DNA of 64,000 nucleotides, from positions 336,540 through 400,539 of the forward strand of contig JACEEZ010020466.1 of the NCBI GenBank assembly GCA_016584305.1, written 5' to 3'. The notes under the pieces were generated by a model. The model worked only from the letters and a program-made list of their open reading frames with translations, did no database searches and had not been told where the DNA came from. The position numbers and the translations under genes are program-made. Each line of letters starts with the position of its first letter. Positions within the stretch are counted from its first letter, which is position 1. Shown here piece after piece: positions 30,771 to 44,010 of the stretch. The stretch comes from Chionoecetes opilio (taxonomy: Eukaryota > Arthropoda > Malacostraca > Decapoda > Majidae).

Positions 30771-31147
30771 TAAACCTTTTCTCCAGGTAATCATTTTCCT
30801 TCACTCATTTTGATGTCATGCCTTTGTTGTATACTGAACTTGATTATGACAGATTGTCTTGTACTTCTATTGTGTCATAGAGTGAGAGCTTGTTTTTCAG
30901 CCACAACAGATACCTAACCTACCCTACACGTATAGTAGCTACTTATGTAACATTTCTATTCCCCCATCCATATTATGATAGGGATTGCAATATGGGAAAA
31001 AAAGAAAAATATGTAAAAGGAGAAACACATCTATGTCTTGATCATGAATGTTATTTTACATTTATATAAAATCTTTTATAAAAGAGAGGTAACATTCAAG
31101 GAAGATGCATAATTAGGAAAGTGGTCAAAGTAAATCCAATAAAAAAT

Positions 31148-31307
31148 ATATTCGACCCTCGATTTAACGGGCTAAATGGGGAATTAGAGTGGCCTTTGCT
31201 CGAAAAAGTCCGTTGCTTGGTATTCTTTATTTATCATTATTATAATTTTTTTTTTTTTTAGCAGATGGAGTCCGATAAATCCGTAGTCCTTTAAATCGAG
31301 GGTCGAG
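31148..31307. mobile_element. Short MITE with CTCGATTTAA ends
   Basis: Inverted ends CGACCCTCGATTTAACGG and CCTTTAAATCGAGGGTCG enclose about 125 bp that includes GTCCGTTGCTTGG and a poly-T. The ends resemble those of the pogo-like elements at 32.5 and 34.3 kb. Confidence 0.65.
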
Positions 31308-31804
31308 TGTATGTGTAGCTATTCTTGGTTAGAAGGTGGGCAAGGAGAAGACCAAGATGGATGGAGAGATGGGGTCAAGGAAGCTTTGAGTCACAAGGGC
31401 CCAGACATCCAGAAGGGTGAAAGGTATTTATGGGTCTGATTGAATTTGGTCTATGAGGAGATTGAAGAAGTTGAGAATGAGGAATGGATAGAGATAGTTG
31501 GAAGCGTATCATCGATCGTCTAACCTCATATGATATTATGGGAAAATCTGATGTTAAACAGAAAGATGATGGTGATGATGGTTTATGAGGGGCTGACTGA
31601 CGCACCGCTGAAAACTGGGACCTGAAACAGTATGAAGCAACTAAGGTAAACCACAGGACTCAGCACTTGTGCTGAATATGACTAAGCAAGAATCTTTGGG
31701 TGACAGACCATAAGAAAATAAGAAAGCTATGAGAGCCCATGAGACCTAAGTATACACGCAGTGGCGGAAGAAGGGGTTTAAAAAGGGGGGGCACCTATTT
31801 ATAT

Positions 31805-31844
<40 letters not shown>

Positions 31845-32421
31845 TTTATAATAATATAAGCGAAAGTGTGTCTGTCTGTCTGTGTGTGTGTGTATAGGTT
31901 CCGCCCCCCGTGGCGCAATCACCTCATATGGCACATTTTTGGAACCAGGTCGACCAGGGGAAGGTTTTAAGCCCACTTATGAGATGATCCGATCACTTTT
32001 TTTTTTTTTTTTTAGCAACCTATTAGCGAGAATTGTGGAAAAAAAAAGTTGGTTGCGAGAATTGAGGAAACCTTGATGTAGGGTGATGGGTAATGGGTGA
32101 GTGAATGGGTGGGGTGATGGGTGAGTGAATGGGGGGGGTGATGGGTGAGGGAATAGGTGGGGGGCGATGGGTAATGGGTGTGTGGTGATGGTAATGGGTG
32201 AGTGAATGGGTGGGGGGTGATGGGTAATGGGTGAGTGAATGGTTGGGGGAATACATACATTTCTACATCCATGATTTCAGGAAAGTTAGAAGGGGCTATC
32301 TGGAGAGTCCGTGTTTGGTGGGCCAAAGGCCCACCAAACACAGGTGGTGGGCCGAAGGCCCAACAATAGCCCTCCGCAGGAGCTAGCCAAAAAGTCTGCC
32401 CGGAGGGCGGCTTTGCGGCTA

Positions 32422-33536
<1,115 letters not shown>

Positions 33537-34338
33537 GAGGTGTACGTATATTATAATTTATATTGATACATTTGTTGCATCATCATGTTATTGTACATTC
33601 ATTATTGAGTATAAATTTTAAATTAACACTATTGGTTATTTTTTCTCAGTATGTTACCAATTGATCTAGTTATTCAAATGAGGGGCACCGTCCTGAAATG
33701 GGGGGGCACGTGCCTCCCCAGGCCCCCCCGCAGTTCCGCCACTGCCTACACGAGGTAGTTAATTCCTGTTACTTAACACTACCTACATCTACCTTTCATC
33801 CCCATCCATGAAATGGTCTAGCCTCCTTTTAAAACTCCCTATTGACAGATTTCAAACAGTAAAACAAATGATATAGTACTGTTTGACACTAAAGAGTTAT
33901 GTATATGTGTATGCATGTATGATTATGGTTATATTACTGGATGTCTATGTGGCTCCACAGGATATATATTTATTTTGAAAATGCTGAAGAAAATATATGG
34001 AAAACTAAACCTAAGAAGGAAAATGCATAGAAATAACACTGTGATAAGAGGATGAACGTGAGAGAAAGGAGAGTGTATGAAAGATATCGCAGAGGATTTG
34101 TAGATATATCACTTCGTGAAGAATTCTAATTATGACATTATGCATATAGAATGTGGAAATAGTTTTTAATTATTTATGTGTTTGTAGACTTGATGGTTTT
34201 CAGGTTATTGGTGTATCACTACACCCACCAGACCACCACTATGATAAAGGGTGTCTTCATTCCACGACCAGCATGAGACTAACCAAGGGATATTACCCAG
34301 ATAATTATATAAAAGCCCACAAAACTGTAGTCAAAATA

Positions 34339-34438
34339 CAGGAGAACCTCGTTTATCCGGCACCCGCGGGGGGGGAGCGCATGCCGGATAACTCATTTTG
34401 CCGTTGTTTTGAGAGTTACTCTTATGGAATCGCCCAAA

Positions 34439-34499
<61 letters not shown>

Positions 34500-34802
34500 C
34501 CATCACAAGGAACCGGCCAAGGGCACAACAAAAATGGGTAACACAAAGGCCGCTTAGTTGCCAGTCCCTATAAAGAAGACAGTAAGAGAATAAAATAAAA
34601 AAGAGGGGTGAGCCAATTTAGTTCGGGAGGTGTCTTGTTACTCTTCTTTTGAAAAGATGTAAGTCATAGGAAAGTGGAAAAATAGAAACAGGAAGAGAGT
34701 TCCAGAGTTTATCAGTGGGGAAAAAAAAAAAAGCCTGGGTCAATTAGTGCCGTTGTTTTGAGGCTGCCGTTGTTTTGAATGCCGGTTAAATGAGGTTCTC
34801 CT
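34339..34802. mobile_element. pogo-like element in a duplicated segment
   Basis: Ends CAGGAGAACCTCGTTTATCC and GGTTAAATGAGGTTCTCC. The parallel copy of the surrounding segment (30.2-30.8 kb) lacks this insert. Near the site the host has lost about five bases. Confidence 0.75.
34440..34622 (-). mobile_element. Poly-A retroposon inside a pogo-like element
   Basis: About 60 T precede CCATCACAAGGAACCGGCCA and CCAGTCCCTATAAAGAAGAC. It sits inside the element at 34339-34802. Confidence 0.7.
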
Positions 34803-35399
34803 ATGAATTTCCAAAGAATCACAAAAATATCGTAATATTGAATTTCTACTCCCTTTGACATTAGGACTTAGTAATGGCACCACTATCTCAATACTTCTAA
34901 GGGATATGAACAGAAAGTATGGCTTGAAACTCCAGTCAGAAAGCCATGGTACTAAGCACTGTGTCTGCATTACAGCCCGGTACATCTATAAAGGCCTCTG
35001 GTTTTTTTTCTTCTGCTTCTGATTGTGTGAAGCTCCAGATAGCAAGGGTATGCTCAGATCAGTGGTGCAAAAGTGGCCGTGGTTAAGGTAAGGCCAGGTG
35101 CGTTAATCCCTCCCTGCATTGATGATGTGCTAGAATTCCAGGTAAGAACTACTAAACAGCTAAGACTCCATTTACTTTACATTTTCAGGAACTATCACGT
35201 GTAGGTCTCGCGGCCATTGTAGCTTCCTTATTTTCTTATTGTTTAATTTATGGTTATTCTTTCATAATATCATCTATCCACTTTATTAGAACTGTTATGT
35301 GACGTGCTATGTATTAGAATGTGAAAGAAATTACATATAAGTATTTAATGTAATTTTGAACTCTTAGGAAAGGAGGCAATAACTATAGGTGAATGCCGA

Positions 35400-37113
35400 T
35401 AGGGAACAGCAGTAGTTATGGAGACTGGTAATTAAGGGCAATTAAGCTGATAAATTAAGAGGACAGTTAGGCTAGTAATTAAGAGGACAGTTAGGCTAGT
35501 AATTAAGAGGACAGTTAGGCTAGTAATTAAGGGCAATTAAGCTGATAAATTAAGAGGACAGTTAGGCTAGTAATTAAGAGGACAGTTAGGCTAGTAATTA
35601 AGAGGACAGTTAGGCTAGTAATTAAGAGGACAGTTAGGCTGGTAATTAAGAGGACAGTTAGGCTAGTAATTAAGAGGACAGATAGGCTAGTAATTAAGAG
35701 GACAGTTAGGCTGGTAATTAAGAGGACAGTTAGGCTAGTAATTAAGAGGACAGTTAGGCTAGTAATTAAGAGGACAGTTAGGCTAGTAATTAAGAGGACA
35801 GTTAGGCTAGTAATTAAGAGGACAGTTAGGCTAGTAATTAAGAGGACAGTTAGGCTGGTAATTAAGAGGATAGTTAGGCTGGTAATTAAGAGGACAGTTA
35901 GGCTGGTAATTAAGAGGACAGTTAGGCTAGTAATTAAGAGGACAGTTAGGCTAGTAATTAAGAGGACAGTTAGGCTAGTAATTAAGAGGACAGTTAGGCT
36001 AGTAATTAAGAGGACAGTAAGGCTAGTAATTAAGAGGACAGTTAGGCTGGTAATTAAGAGGACAGTTAGGCTGGTAATTAAGAGGACAGTTAGGCTGGTA
36101 ATTAAGAGGACAGTTAGGCTGGTAATTAAGAGGACAGTTAGGCTAGTAATTAAGAGGACAGTTAGGCTGGTAATTAAGAGGACAGTTAGGCTGGTAATTA
36201 AGAGGACAGTTAGGCTGGTAATTAAGAGGACAGTTAGGCTGGTAATTAAGAGGACAGTTAGGCTGGTAATTAAGAGGACAGTTAGGCTGGTAATTAAGAG
36301 GACAGTTAGGCTGGTAATTAAGAGGACAGTTAGGCTGGTAATTAAGAGGACAGTTAGGCTGGTAATTAAGAGGACAGTTAGGCTGGTAATTAAGAGGACA
36401 GTTAGGCTAGTAATTAAGAGGACAGTTAGGCTAGTAATTAAGAGGACAGTTAGGCTAGTAATTAAGAGGACAGTTAGGCTAGTAAATAAGAGGACAGTTA
36501 GGCTAGTAATTAAGAGGACAGTTAGGCTAGTAAATAAGAGGACAGTTAGGCTAGTAATTAAGAGGACAGTTAGGCTAGTAATTAAGAGGACAGTTAGGCT
36601 AGTAATTAAGAGGACAGTTAGGCTAGTAAATAAGAGGACAGTTAGGCTAGTAATTAAGAGGACAGTTAGGCTAGTAATTAAGAGGACAGTTAGGCTAGTA
36701 ATTAAGAGGACAGTTAGGCTAGTAATTAAGAGGACAGTTAGGCTAGTAATTAAGAGGACAGTTAGGCTAGTAATTAAGAGGACAGTTAGGCTAGTAAATA
36801 AGAGGACAGTTAGGCTAGTAATTAAGAGGACAGTTAGGCTAGTAATTAAGAGGACAGTTAGGCTAGTAATTAAGAGGACAGTTAGGCTAGTAATTAAGAG
36901 GACAGTTAGGCTAGTAAATAAGAGGACAGTTAGGCTAGTAATTAAGAGGACAGTTAGGCTAGTAATTAAGAGGACAGTTAGGCTAGTAATTAAGAGGACA
37001 GTTAGGCTCGTAATTAAGAGGACAGTTAGGCTGGTAATTAAGAGGACAGTTAGGCTGGTAATTAAGTTGGCAGTTAAGCTGGTAATTAAGAGGGCAGTTA
37101 AGGTGGCAATCAA
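35400..37113. repeat. 24-bp satellite array, about 70 copies
   Basis: Unit TAATTAAGAGGACAGTTAGGC plus TAG, highly uniform, with GGCTGG/GGCTAG variants in blocks and AATAAG variants at intervals. The array resumes briefly at 37783-37806 beyond an inserted MITE. The minus strand is open for 546 codons as an 8-residue repeat (LLITSLTV), which is a consequence of unit length. Confidence 0.92.
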
Positions 37114-37117
37114 GCTA

Positions 37118-37780
37118 CCGTAGATAACAGTGAAGTCGCCAGTTCTACGTTTCTTTGTTATGTACATACGTGTGGTGGCGTTAATACTTACATTTGTACA
37201 TCCATGATTTCAGGATAGTTAGAAGGGTCTATCTGGAAAGTCTGTGTCATTTTGTGTCTTCATCTGTGTCATATTAGGGCTATAAATGAACAAATTACAA
37301 AAATAAAATCGAGTGGCGACCTCACTATACCTACTACAGTAAAGTCGCCAGGTAGTATTTTAACCCAACAGTTGAGTCGCCACTCTGGAGAATTCAGGTA
37401 AATTAGAGGTAAAGTAAAACAAGTCTCTATATATATTAGCTGCGGAAGATGCTTGGATATATAAAAATTCCTCTGCCAACGTGAAAATAAATTCTATTCA
37501 AGTTTGAAAGATCTGGCAAGTCTGCGTCCTGTCGCCCGAAAAGCTATTGTTTACTGTCTGTCATCGCGCGAAGAAAAACGTGAGAAGCAAAATGCGCAAC
37601 AGTTATATTTGCAGATACAAAGCATAAAACAACGCTGAAACAGGGTAGATTATACAGTCATGATATAAACTACTGTGTAACATCTTCAGTGGCACATAAA
37701 AATCAGTAGTAATGCTATAATTCGTAATATTTGGCGCCTGGCGACTTCACTGTAGGTGGCGACTTCACTGTTATCTACGG
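37118..37780 (-). mobile_element. TA-flanked MITE inserted in the 24-bp satellite
   Basis: Ends CCGTAGATAACAGTGAAGTC and GACTTCACTGTTATCTACGG are perfect inverted repeats of more than 25 bp, with TA on both sides. Satellite sequence continues after it (CAGTTAAGCTTGTAATTAAG), so the insertion is younger than the array. Confidence 0.82.
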
Positions 37781-39574
37781 TAGCAGTTAAGCTTGTAATT
37801 AAGAGGGATTTTTTTTGCATTTTTTTTTCTACCAATGATAAGCCTTTCCATGATGGAAAAGAAATTGCTCAGGTTCACCTTCGCTTATTAGAATATTAAG
37901 GTAACTTTCTACACACACACACGCACACACACACACCACACACCACACACCATACACCACACACACACACACGCACACACATCTTGCCACTTTCAATAAG
38001 AGAAAGACCAAGATGATACCCTGGCTCCCTTGTGTTGACTCAGCTGTACAGGTAACACACTTGGCGGGACGAAGGTAAACACTGCATGGTAATCTTCCAG
38101 AGAAAGTTTTTTTTTTTCTCTCTCTCTCTCTCTCTTATATCTGCATATTATTATCATCATTATTGTTATCATCATCAATATCATTACTCCTACCACTAAT
38201 GTTAATAATGACAATGTTACTAGTACTAATTAAGACGTAGTTGTAGTAGTAATAATAATAGTAGTAGTAGTAGTAGTAGTAGTTGTAGTAGTAATAATAA
38301 TAGTAGTAGTAGTAGTAGTTGTAGTAGTAATAGTAGTAGTAGTAGTAGTTGTAATAGTAATAGTAGTAGTAGTGGTATATAAGTAATATGTAGTAAAATC
38401 AGAATCGTCACTGCTACAGACGGGTACAGAACTATAATATAAGTAGGCTACAATTAAGTGACCCAAAAAAATTAAGCTGTAGGTGCCTAGGGAGGTGAAG
38501 GGCTGGCTGGCTGGGTGTTTAACTTTGTTTGTGTTTTTTTCCAGCTAGAACACACATTAAAAGAAAAAAACAGGTGGGTGTGGGGAGGGGAGTTACCGAA
38601 TGTGTGTTAATGGTGTAGCTATACCGAGATACGTAACCCTCGGGAACCAGTGGGACCAATTCAAGACACGCACATGAGCAATGGAAAGCTATAGATAAAC
38701 AAATGGTATAAGAGAACTCAACAGGGATAGAAAACCACGTCAAAATGAGGTACCTATGCAATCACTGCCTGAGCGATACTAGGGATGCACTAAGTATGAG
38801 GCTGGTAAGACAGATGAAGAAGTAAAGGTGTAGACAGACTGACCCCGTAAGGAGTTGCAGATAAAAAAAAGTAAAAGGTTGCAGTCTTCGAGGCATGAGA
38901 CGGACCGGCAGTTCAGTAGGCTAGATCATGTTGAAAAGTTTGCAGGTATAGCGCGGCGGAGATTAGTACATCGGCGTCGTGACTCGCGGATAATGTGTGC
39001 GTTGTGTCTGTGTGTGTGTGTGTGTTCACCATGGACTTTTTACGCGCTGGACTCGTGATCTTCAGTGATTACCCTCATGGAAAGAGCTTGATTAGAGCTT
39101 ATTGAGACTGATGTATGGCGCTGGGACCTCAAGTGCGACAGTATTTAGTACGTACCTTGCCAGTGACACTTTGTAAGAGAAACACTCTGGAAGCTTGAGC
39201 GAGGTTCGAACCTGGGACCAGTCACCAGTGGCGTAGCTAAGGGGGGAGGGGGGGGAGGGGGCTGTTTGAAATCGCCCCCGGGCCCCCAAGAGAGGGGGGC
39301 CCCAAAATGCACCCCGCAATCAAACAAGACTCCTGTGATCCTCTACAAAATTGCTTAAATTCCTTGGGATTTGTGTTTAATTTAATCTGTATCTTTTGAG
39401 TACCATCATAGGCTTCTTAATTCGGATTAAAAAGGATTTATGGGCATTGAAAGAAGTCTCAGAAAGTGTCAAAATGCACCAAAATATGTTCATTTTCCAA
39501 AAATTTCCCGAAACCACCCAGCTGGTTGCCTCCCCCCCCCAAACACCTGCAAACTTTAGAGGGATAATGGAATA

Positions 39575-39576
<2 letters not shown>

Positions 39577-39658
<82 letters not shown>

Positions 39659-39772
39659 AGCGGTAACATTCTTGATACTTAGCAGTCCCAGTCCTCCAGG
39701 AACTAAGCTCCCGGGCCCCCAAATGTCTAGCTACGCCTCTGCCTGGGACTGCTAAGTATCAAGAATGTTACC

Positions 39773-39868
<96 letters not shown>
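39577..39868. repeat. Hairpin with (CT)n and (GA)n arms
   Basis: (CT)40 then AGCGGTAACATTCTTGATAC is mirrored by GTATCAAGAATGTTACCGCT then (GA)46, with about 55 bp between the arms. The right boundary lies next to a hAT-like end (AGCTACGCCTCTG), whose partner CAGTGGCGTAGCT is at 39227. Confidence 0.8.
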
Positions 39869-39869
<1 letters not shown>

Positions 39870-40120
39870 CAGTGATCCAGCCAATACAATCAATGAGACA
39901 CTCCAAAAAAATATAAAATCACTTGTCATGTCTGCCAAGTAAAACCGAGTGAAAGACACATTTATACACGTTTCCTGAGTCTTTCCTTCCCTCTCTCATT
40001 CACTCTCACCCTCCGCAGAGCTCAGTGTGTGGTTGGTGGCTGGGCGTGAAAGGTGGGGGCAAAAATCACCACGTGGAGAAGAGAAAGCAAAGTAAAAAGA
40101 CAACAGTTTAACTCAATAAT

Positions 40121-40530
40121 ATGGACCGGCACTTTTTTGCACAGGTAAATGTTTTTGTTGGTATCAAGTTTTTGTGTCTTAAACTTTACTCTACTACTGA
40201 TGTGCGAGTTTCTGTTGCTGTTTTCATTTGTTGTAATAGCAATAATTACTGTAATAGGTTATTATATAAGTATCAGGTGCCATTAGAAGAAGAAGTGCGT
40301 CAACAACACTATAGTCGCCACTGCACTAATCTCGCCAGGACGCCATATATTGCGAATTTTAGCATCACTACAGATTTGTATGTGCCACTGAAGACAGGTA
40401 CAGTACATACTATAAACTACTGTGCATGCCTCTTCAGTGGCACATACAAATCATTAGTGATGCTAAAATTCGTAATATATGGCGCCTGACGACATTAGCG
40501 CAGTGTATGGCGACTATAGTGTTGTTGACG

Positions 40531-40586
<56 letters not shown>

Positions 40587-41167
40587 ATAGTAGTAGTAGT
40601 AGTAGTAGTTATTATCTTCATATGGTTGTGTCTGTAATCTTGTTATTGCTATTAATGTTATTAGCGTTGTTTTATTGGTCACAAGCAGACACCCGCTGAG
40701 ACAGGCTTCACCGACCGCAGATATTTCTCGCTGTGTAGCTATGGTGTGTTGTAATCTATAATTAAGCGGCGTGTGTGTGTGGGTGTGGATGTGTAGCGAA
40801 AGGTTCCGTAATGTGTTCAATGCTGCAAGGTGTGAGAAGCTATATAGGGTGTCTGATAATAGATAAGTAGGCAAGCCGCAAGTGACATAATGAAAAATGT
40901 ACGCACGCATTCATCAAACTTTCTCCACAAAAAACAATCGCACCAACGCAAACACACAACACGAATCACTTTCCGTTGCACAAAGAAAGACTGCAATATC
41001 ATGATAGGGAAAACAGGTGTTGTGTTTTCTTTTAACGAGTATCTTTATCCCTGGAGTAATCGGCTTATCTTTCTACAGTTATGTTTTACTAAATGTTTTG
41101 CGTATTGGATGAAGACAAATTAACAGATGATGTAATACCACGTGAACTATTCATTTGTGACCTATTA

Positions 41168-41211
<44 letters not shown>

Positions 41212-43284
41212 CACATACAAACACACACGTAAACTACATAATCATATTCATAGATAGATGGATAGATAGATAGATACAGTATAGATAAATAAATAGATAC
41301 AGGAACTACCACGTGTAGGTCTCACGGCCTTTTGTAGCTTCCCTATTTTCTTATGTTCTTATGTTCATAACCCCTTCACGCCCACATCTTTCCTTTGCTA
41401 TATAAAATAAAATCGTCTGTTGTTAGCCATAAGCTTACGAAAGCAACTGAATATACCAAATTAGTTAGTGGACAAGGATACTAAACACTAAACAGGTCAT
41501 ATCTATAAATTTTGCATATAATAATTAAAATCGTCTGATGGTAGCCAAATTACAATGGAAATTACGTTCTGGGCCTCAAGGGTTAAATAGATAGATAGAT
41601 AAATGGACTCAGATATATAAATAGGTAATTTAATTTGATGGAGCAACACGGGAAACATAAAAAAAACTGAATGGCAATCAATCCTCAGAGCAGATTGATC
41701 CGTGTCTGCGAGGTGAAGATCAGAACTGCTTTCTTTTTTTGTCTTTGGTTTATCTCTCCTTCAGGTGTGCGTGACGCTGCTGGCGGTGACGGTGCCTTGT
41801 GCTCAAACCCTCTCCTCACCTTCGCCCTCCCCTGCACCGGCTCTCATCCCCGCGGCGAGCAAGCAACAGCGGCTGATCGGCGGGGACTTGCATGACGTCG
41901 GCGATTGGTGGGACAGCCCTAATCGCCTTGGCCACCTTTTGGGCTTCTTTCCGTCTCTCCTCCCGGCCAACTCGCCACTCCCGCCCCCGAAGCCCGTGCG
42001 ACCTCCTCCTCCACGCCGCCCGCCGAAGCATAGACCTCCAGTTAACCATATAAAACACGTCAATGAAGGGCATCACGAAAGCCAGGAGTTTGATGACGAG
42101 TTCATGACGCCTGGTGATTTCTTTGAGTTTTCTGGTCACCCGCGTCCTGAAGAAGAGCATGTTGATGGCCCCCACCACTCCAACCCCCACCATGACGAGT
42201 CCCATCACCCTCAACCCCACCATGACGAGTCCCACCACTCTCAACCCCACCATGAAGAGTCCCATCACCCTCAACCCCACCATGACGAGTCCCACCACTC
42301 TCAACCCCACCATGAAGAGTCCCATCACCCTCAACCCCACCATGACGAGTCCCATCACCCTCAACCCCACCATCACGAGTCCCACCACTCTCAACCCCAC
42401 CATGAAGAGTCCCATCACCCTCAACCCCACCATGACGAGTCCCATCACTCTCAACCCCACCATGACGAGTCCCATCACCCTCAACCCCACCATGACGAGT
42501 CCCATCACCCACAGCCCCACCATGACGAGTCCCATCACCCTCAACACCACCATGACGAGTCCCATCACTCTCAACCCCACCATGACGAGTCCCATCACTC
42601 ACAACCCCACCATGACGAGTCCCATCACTCACAACCCCACCATGACGAGTCCCATCACCCACAACCCCACCATGACGAGTCCCATCACCCACAACCCCAC
42701 CATGACGAGTCCCATCACTCACAACCCCACCATGAGTCCCATCACTCACAACCCACCATGACGAGTCCCATCACCACACCCCCAGACATCCATCACTCCA
42801 ACTCACATGACGAGTCCCATCACTCACAACCCCACCATGACGAGTCCCATCACTCACAACCCCACCATGACGAGTCCCATCACTCACAACCCCACCATGA
42901 CGAGTCCCATCACTCACAACCTCACCATGACGAGTCCCATCACTCACAACCCCACCATGACGAGTCCCATCACCCTCAACCCCACCATGACGAATCCCAT
43001 CACCCACAACACCACCATGAAGAGTTCCAACCCCCACAACACCACCATCATGAGGGATCGGATTCTTCTCATCATGACCACGATCCTTTCCGCCCTCAAA
43101 GCCGTCGTACCCCTTCTCGAACGCCCTGTATCGCTATCAGGTGCCCGTCAGAGTTGTCCATAACCCGAGGGACTTTATTCACGATGGCCTTGAACCGGCG
43201 GGCCTCGATGGACTCACTGATGAGGATTTGCAGTTCATTAAAGATAAGACTCAGGAATATATCGCCTCCAATGCCTCTTCTTAG
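40121..43284 (+). CDS. Secreted histidine-rich repeat protein, two exons, probable 1-nt frameshift near the 3' end
   Basis: Exon 1 (40121-40144, MDRHFFAQ, donor GTAAAT) joins exon 2 at 41765 (acceptor TTCAG) in phase 0. The join makes a signal peptide, MDRHFFAQVCVTLLAVTVPC, that neither exon shows alone. Next come a segment with LIGGDLHDVGDWWDSPNRLG, a Pro-rich stretch (about residues 75-100), an acidic linker, and from about residue 148 to 426 some 26 copies of a ten-residue unit, HHDESHHPQP or HHDESHHSQP, four His per unit. After the repeats (HHDHDPFRPQS) the frame in use runs on into a SINE. A shifted frame from about 43100 instead gives a plausible C-terminus (SNALYRYQVPVRVVHNPRDF, LTDEDLQFIKDKTQEYIAS) ending at TAG 43282-43284. 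This suggests one base is missing near 43101-43104, through sequencing error or mutation; the full product would be about 514 residues. I do not recognise the family. Metal binding (Zn, Cu, Ni) is inferred from composition. Confidence 0.72.
40298..40530. mobile_element. Short fold-back derivative of the CCGTAGATAA family
   Basis: Arms start CGTCAACAACACTATAGTCG and end CGACTATAGTGTTGTTGACG. The interior (TTGTATGTGCCACTGAAGA and its inverse) shows that both halves are copies of one subterminal block. It lies in the intron of the histidine-rich gene, next to a (TAG)n run. Confidence 0.65.
41367..41586 (+). mobile_element. TTAA MITE in the intron of the histidine-rich gene
   Basis: ATAACCCCTTCACGCCCACA to GGCCTCAAGGGTTAA; slightly decayed termini. 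It directly follows a dispersed-repeat fragment at 41303-41366. Confidence 0.72.
42186..43020 (+). repeat. Coding 30-bp minisatellite of the histidine-rich gene
   Basis: A 30-bp unit (CCCACCATGACGAGTCCCAT then CACCCTCAAC) is repeated about 26 times and encodes HHDESHHPQP-type decapeptides. Variation is mostly Pro/Ser at position 8 and Asp/Glu/His at position 3. One unit near 42730 lost a codon, and at about 42750-42753 one C of a CCCC run is missing; the frame is restored by the divergent sequence at 42781-42806, leaving a non-repeat insert (PTMTSPITTPPDIHHSNS). Because the unit length is a multiple of three, all other frames of both strands are also long and open; those are shadows. Confidence 0.9.
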
Positions 43285-43311
43285 TCGTTCTTCGTTTCCA
43301 TTTTCCACGCC

Positions 43312-43490
43312 CGTCAGGGTGGCAAGGTTGGTAGAGACGTGAGCTCGCAATGTGCAGCGTCCCTGTGCATTCGGTCAGCGGTTCGAGTCTGCCTAGGGTT
43401 CGTGCTGACGTGGCGGCGCTTTGTATAGTCAATAACCTTGTAGTTGGTACTTGCAAAGTGTCTAGATAGGATGAAAATCTTATCTTAATC
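43312..43490 (+). mobile_element. tRNA-like SINE, copy 1, directly after the histidine-rich gene
   Basis: GTCAGGGTGGCAAGGTTGGT and B box CGGTTCGAGTCTG, then GGCGGCGCTTTGTATAGTCA and CTTGCAAAGTGTCTAGATAG. It begins about 28 bp after the likely stop of the histidine-rich gene, so it forms its 3' UTR or flank. Confidence 0.75.
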
Positions 43491-43845
43491 TTCCATTTTC
43501 CATGTAATTTTTTTCCGTCACGTGTCAGTTTCTATCTCTTTTCCTTCGATCTTTTCATTTTTTGTCTTTCTTGCTCCTGCCTTTTTATTCGCTTATCTAT
43601 TTTAATGACTTTTATTCTTGCTACTTTGATTTATTTTTTTGTCAATCTCTTCCTCTCCAGTAAATTAGGGGGAAAGTTTAATTTCGTCTGTGTGTGTGTT
43701 CTCTGCCTCTCTCTTATCTCGCTTCTCTATTTAATCTTCTCTCTTTCTCTCTCTCTCTATCTCTACTCTCTCTTCTGTCTCTCTCCTCTCCTCTTCTCTT
43801 ATCTCTCGTCTCTCTTTCTTCTCTCTCTTCCTCTCTCTCTCTCTA

Positions 43846-44010
43846 CCAGTCAGGGTGGCGCAGTTGGTAGAGCTGGGGGCTCGCGTGCAGAGTCCCTGCA
43901 TTCGGGCAGCGGTTCGAGCCCACCAAGTTCGTCCTGGAGTGGTGGCGCTTTGTATAGTCAATAACCTTGTAGTTGATACTTGCAAAGTGTCTAGATAGGA
44001 TCAAAGTATC

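Larger units (their letters stand above)
34268..35015. repeat. Duplicated segment, copy 2
   Basis: Near-identical to 30239-30770 outside the insertions; here a 464-bp pogo-like element separates CAAAATA from TATGAATTTCCAAAG. Confidence 0.88.

Noticed and set aside
35527..37167. 546-codon minus-strand frame with LLITSLTV repeats
   Set aside because: It follows exactly from a 24-bp satellite lacking stops in that frame; there are no non-repeat domains, splice sites or supporting context.
39227..39740. hAT insertion with CCTGGGAC duplication around CAGTGGCGTAGC ends
   Set aside because: The octamer occurs near both ends, but the left copy is offset by seven bases from the terminal repeat and the right copy is part of the CT/GA hairpin, so the target duplication is not convincing.
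41816..43163. Long frames on the minus strand and in other plus frames over the histidine-rich gene
   Set aside because: They are shadows of the 30-bp coding repeat. Only the frame with signal peptide, linker and HHDESHHPQP units makes a sensible protein.
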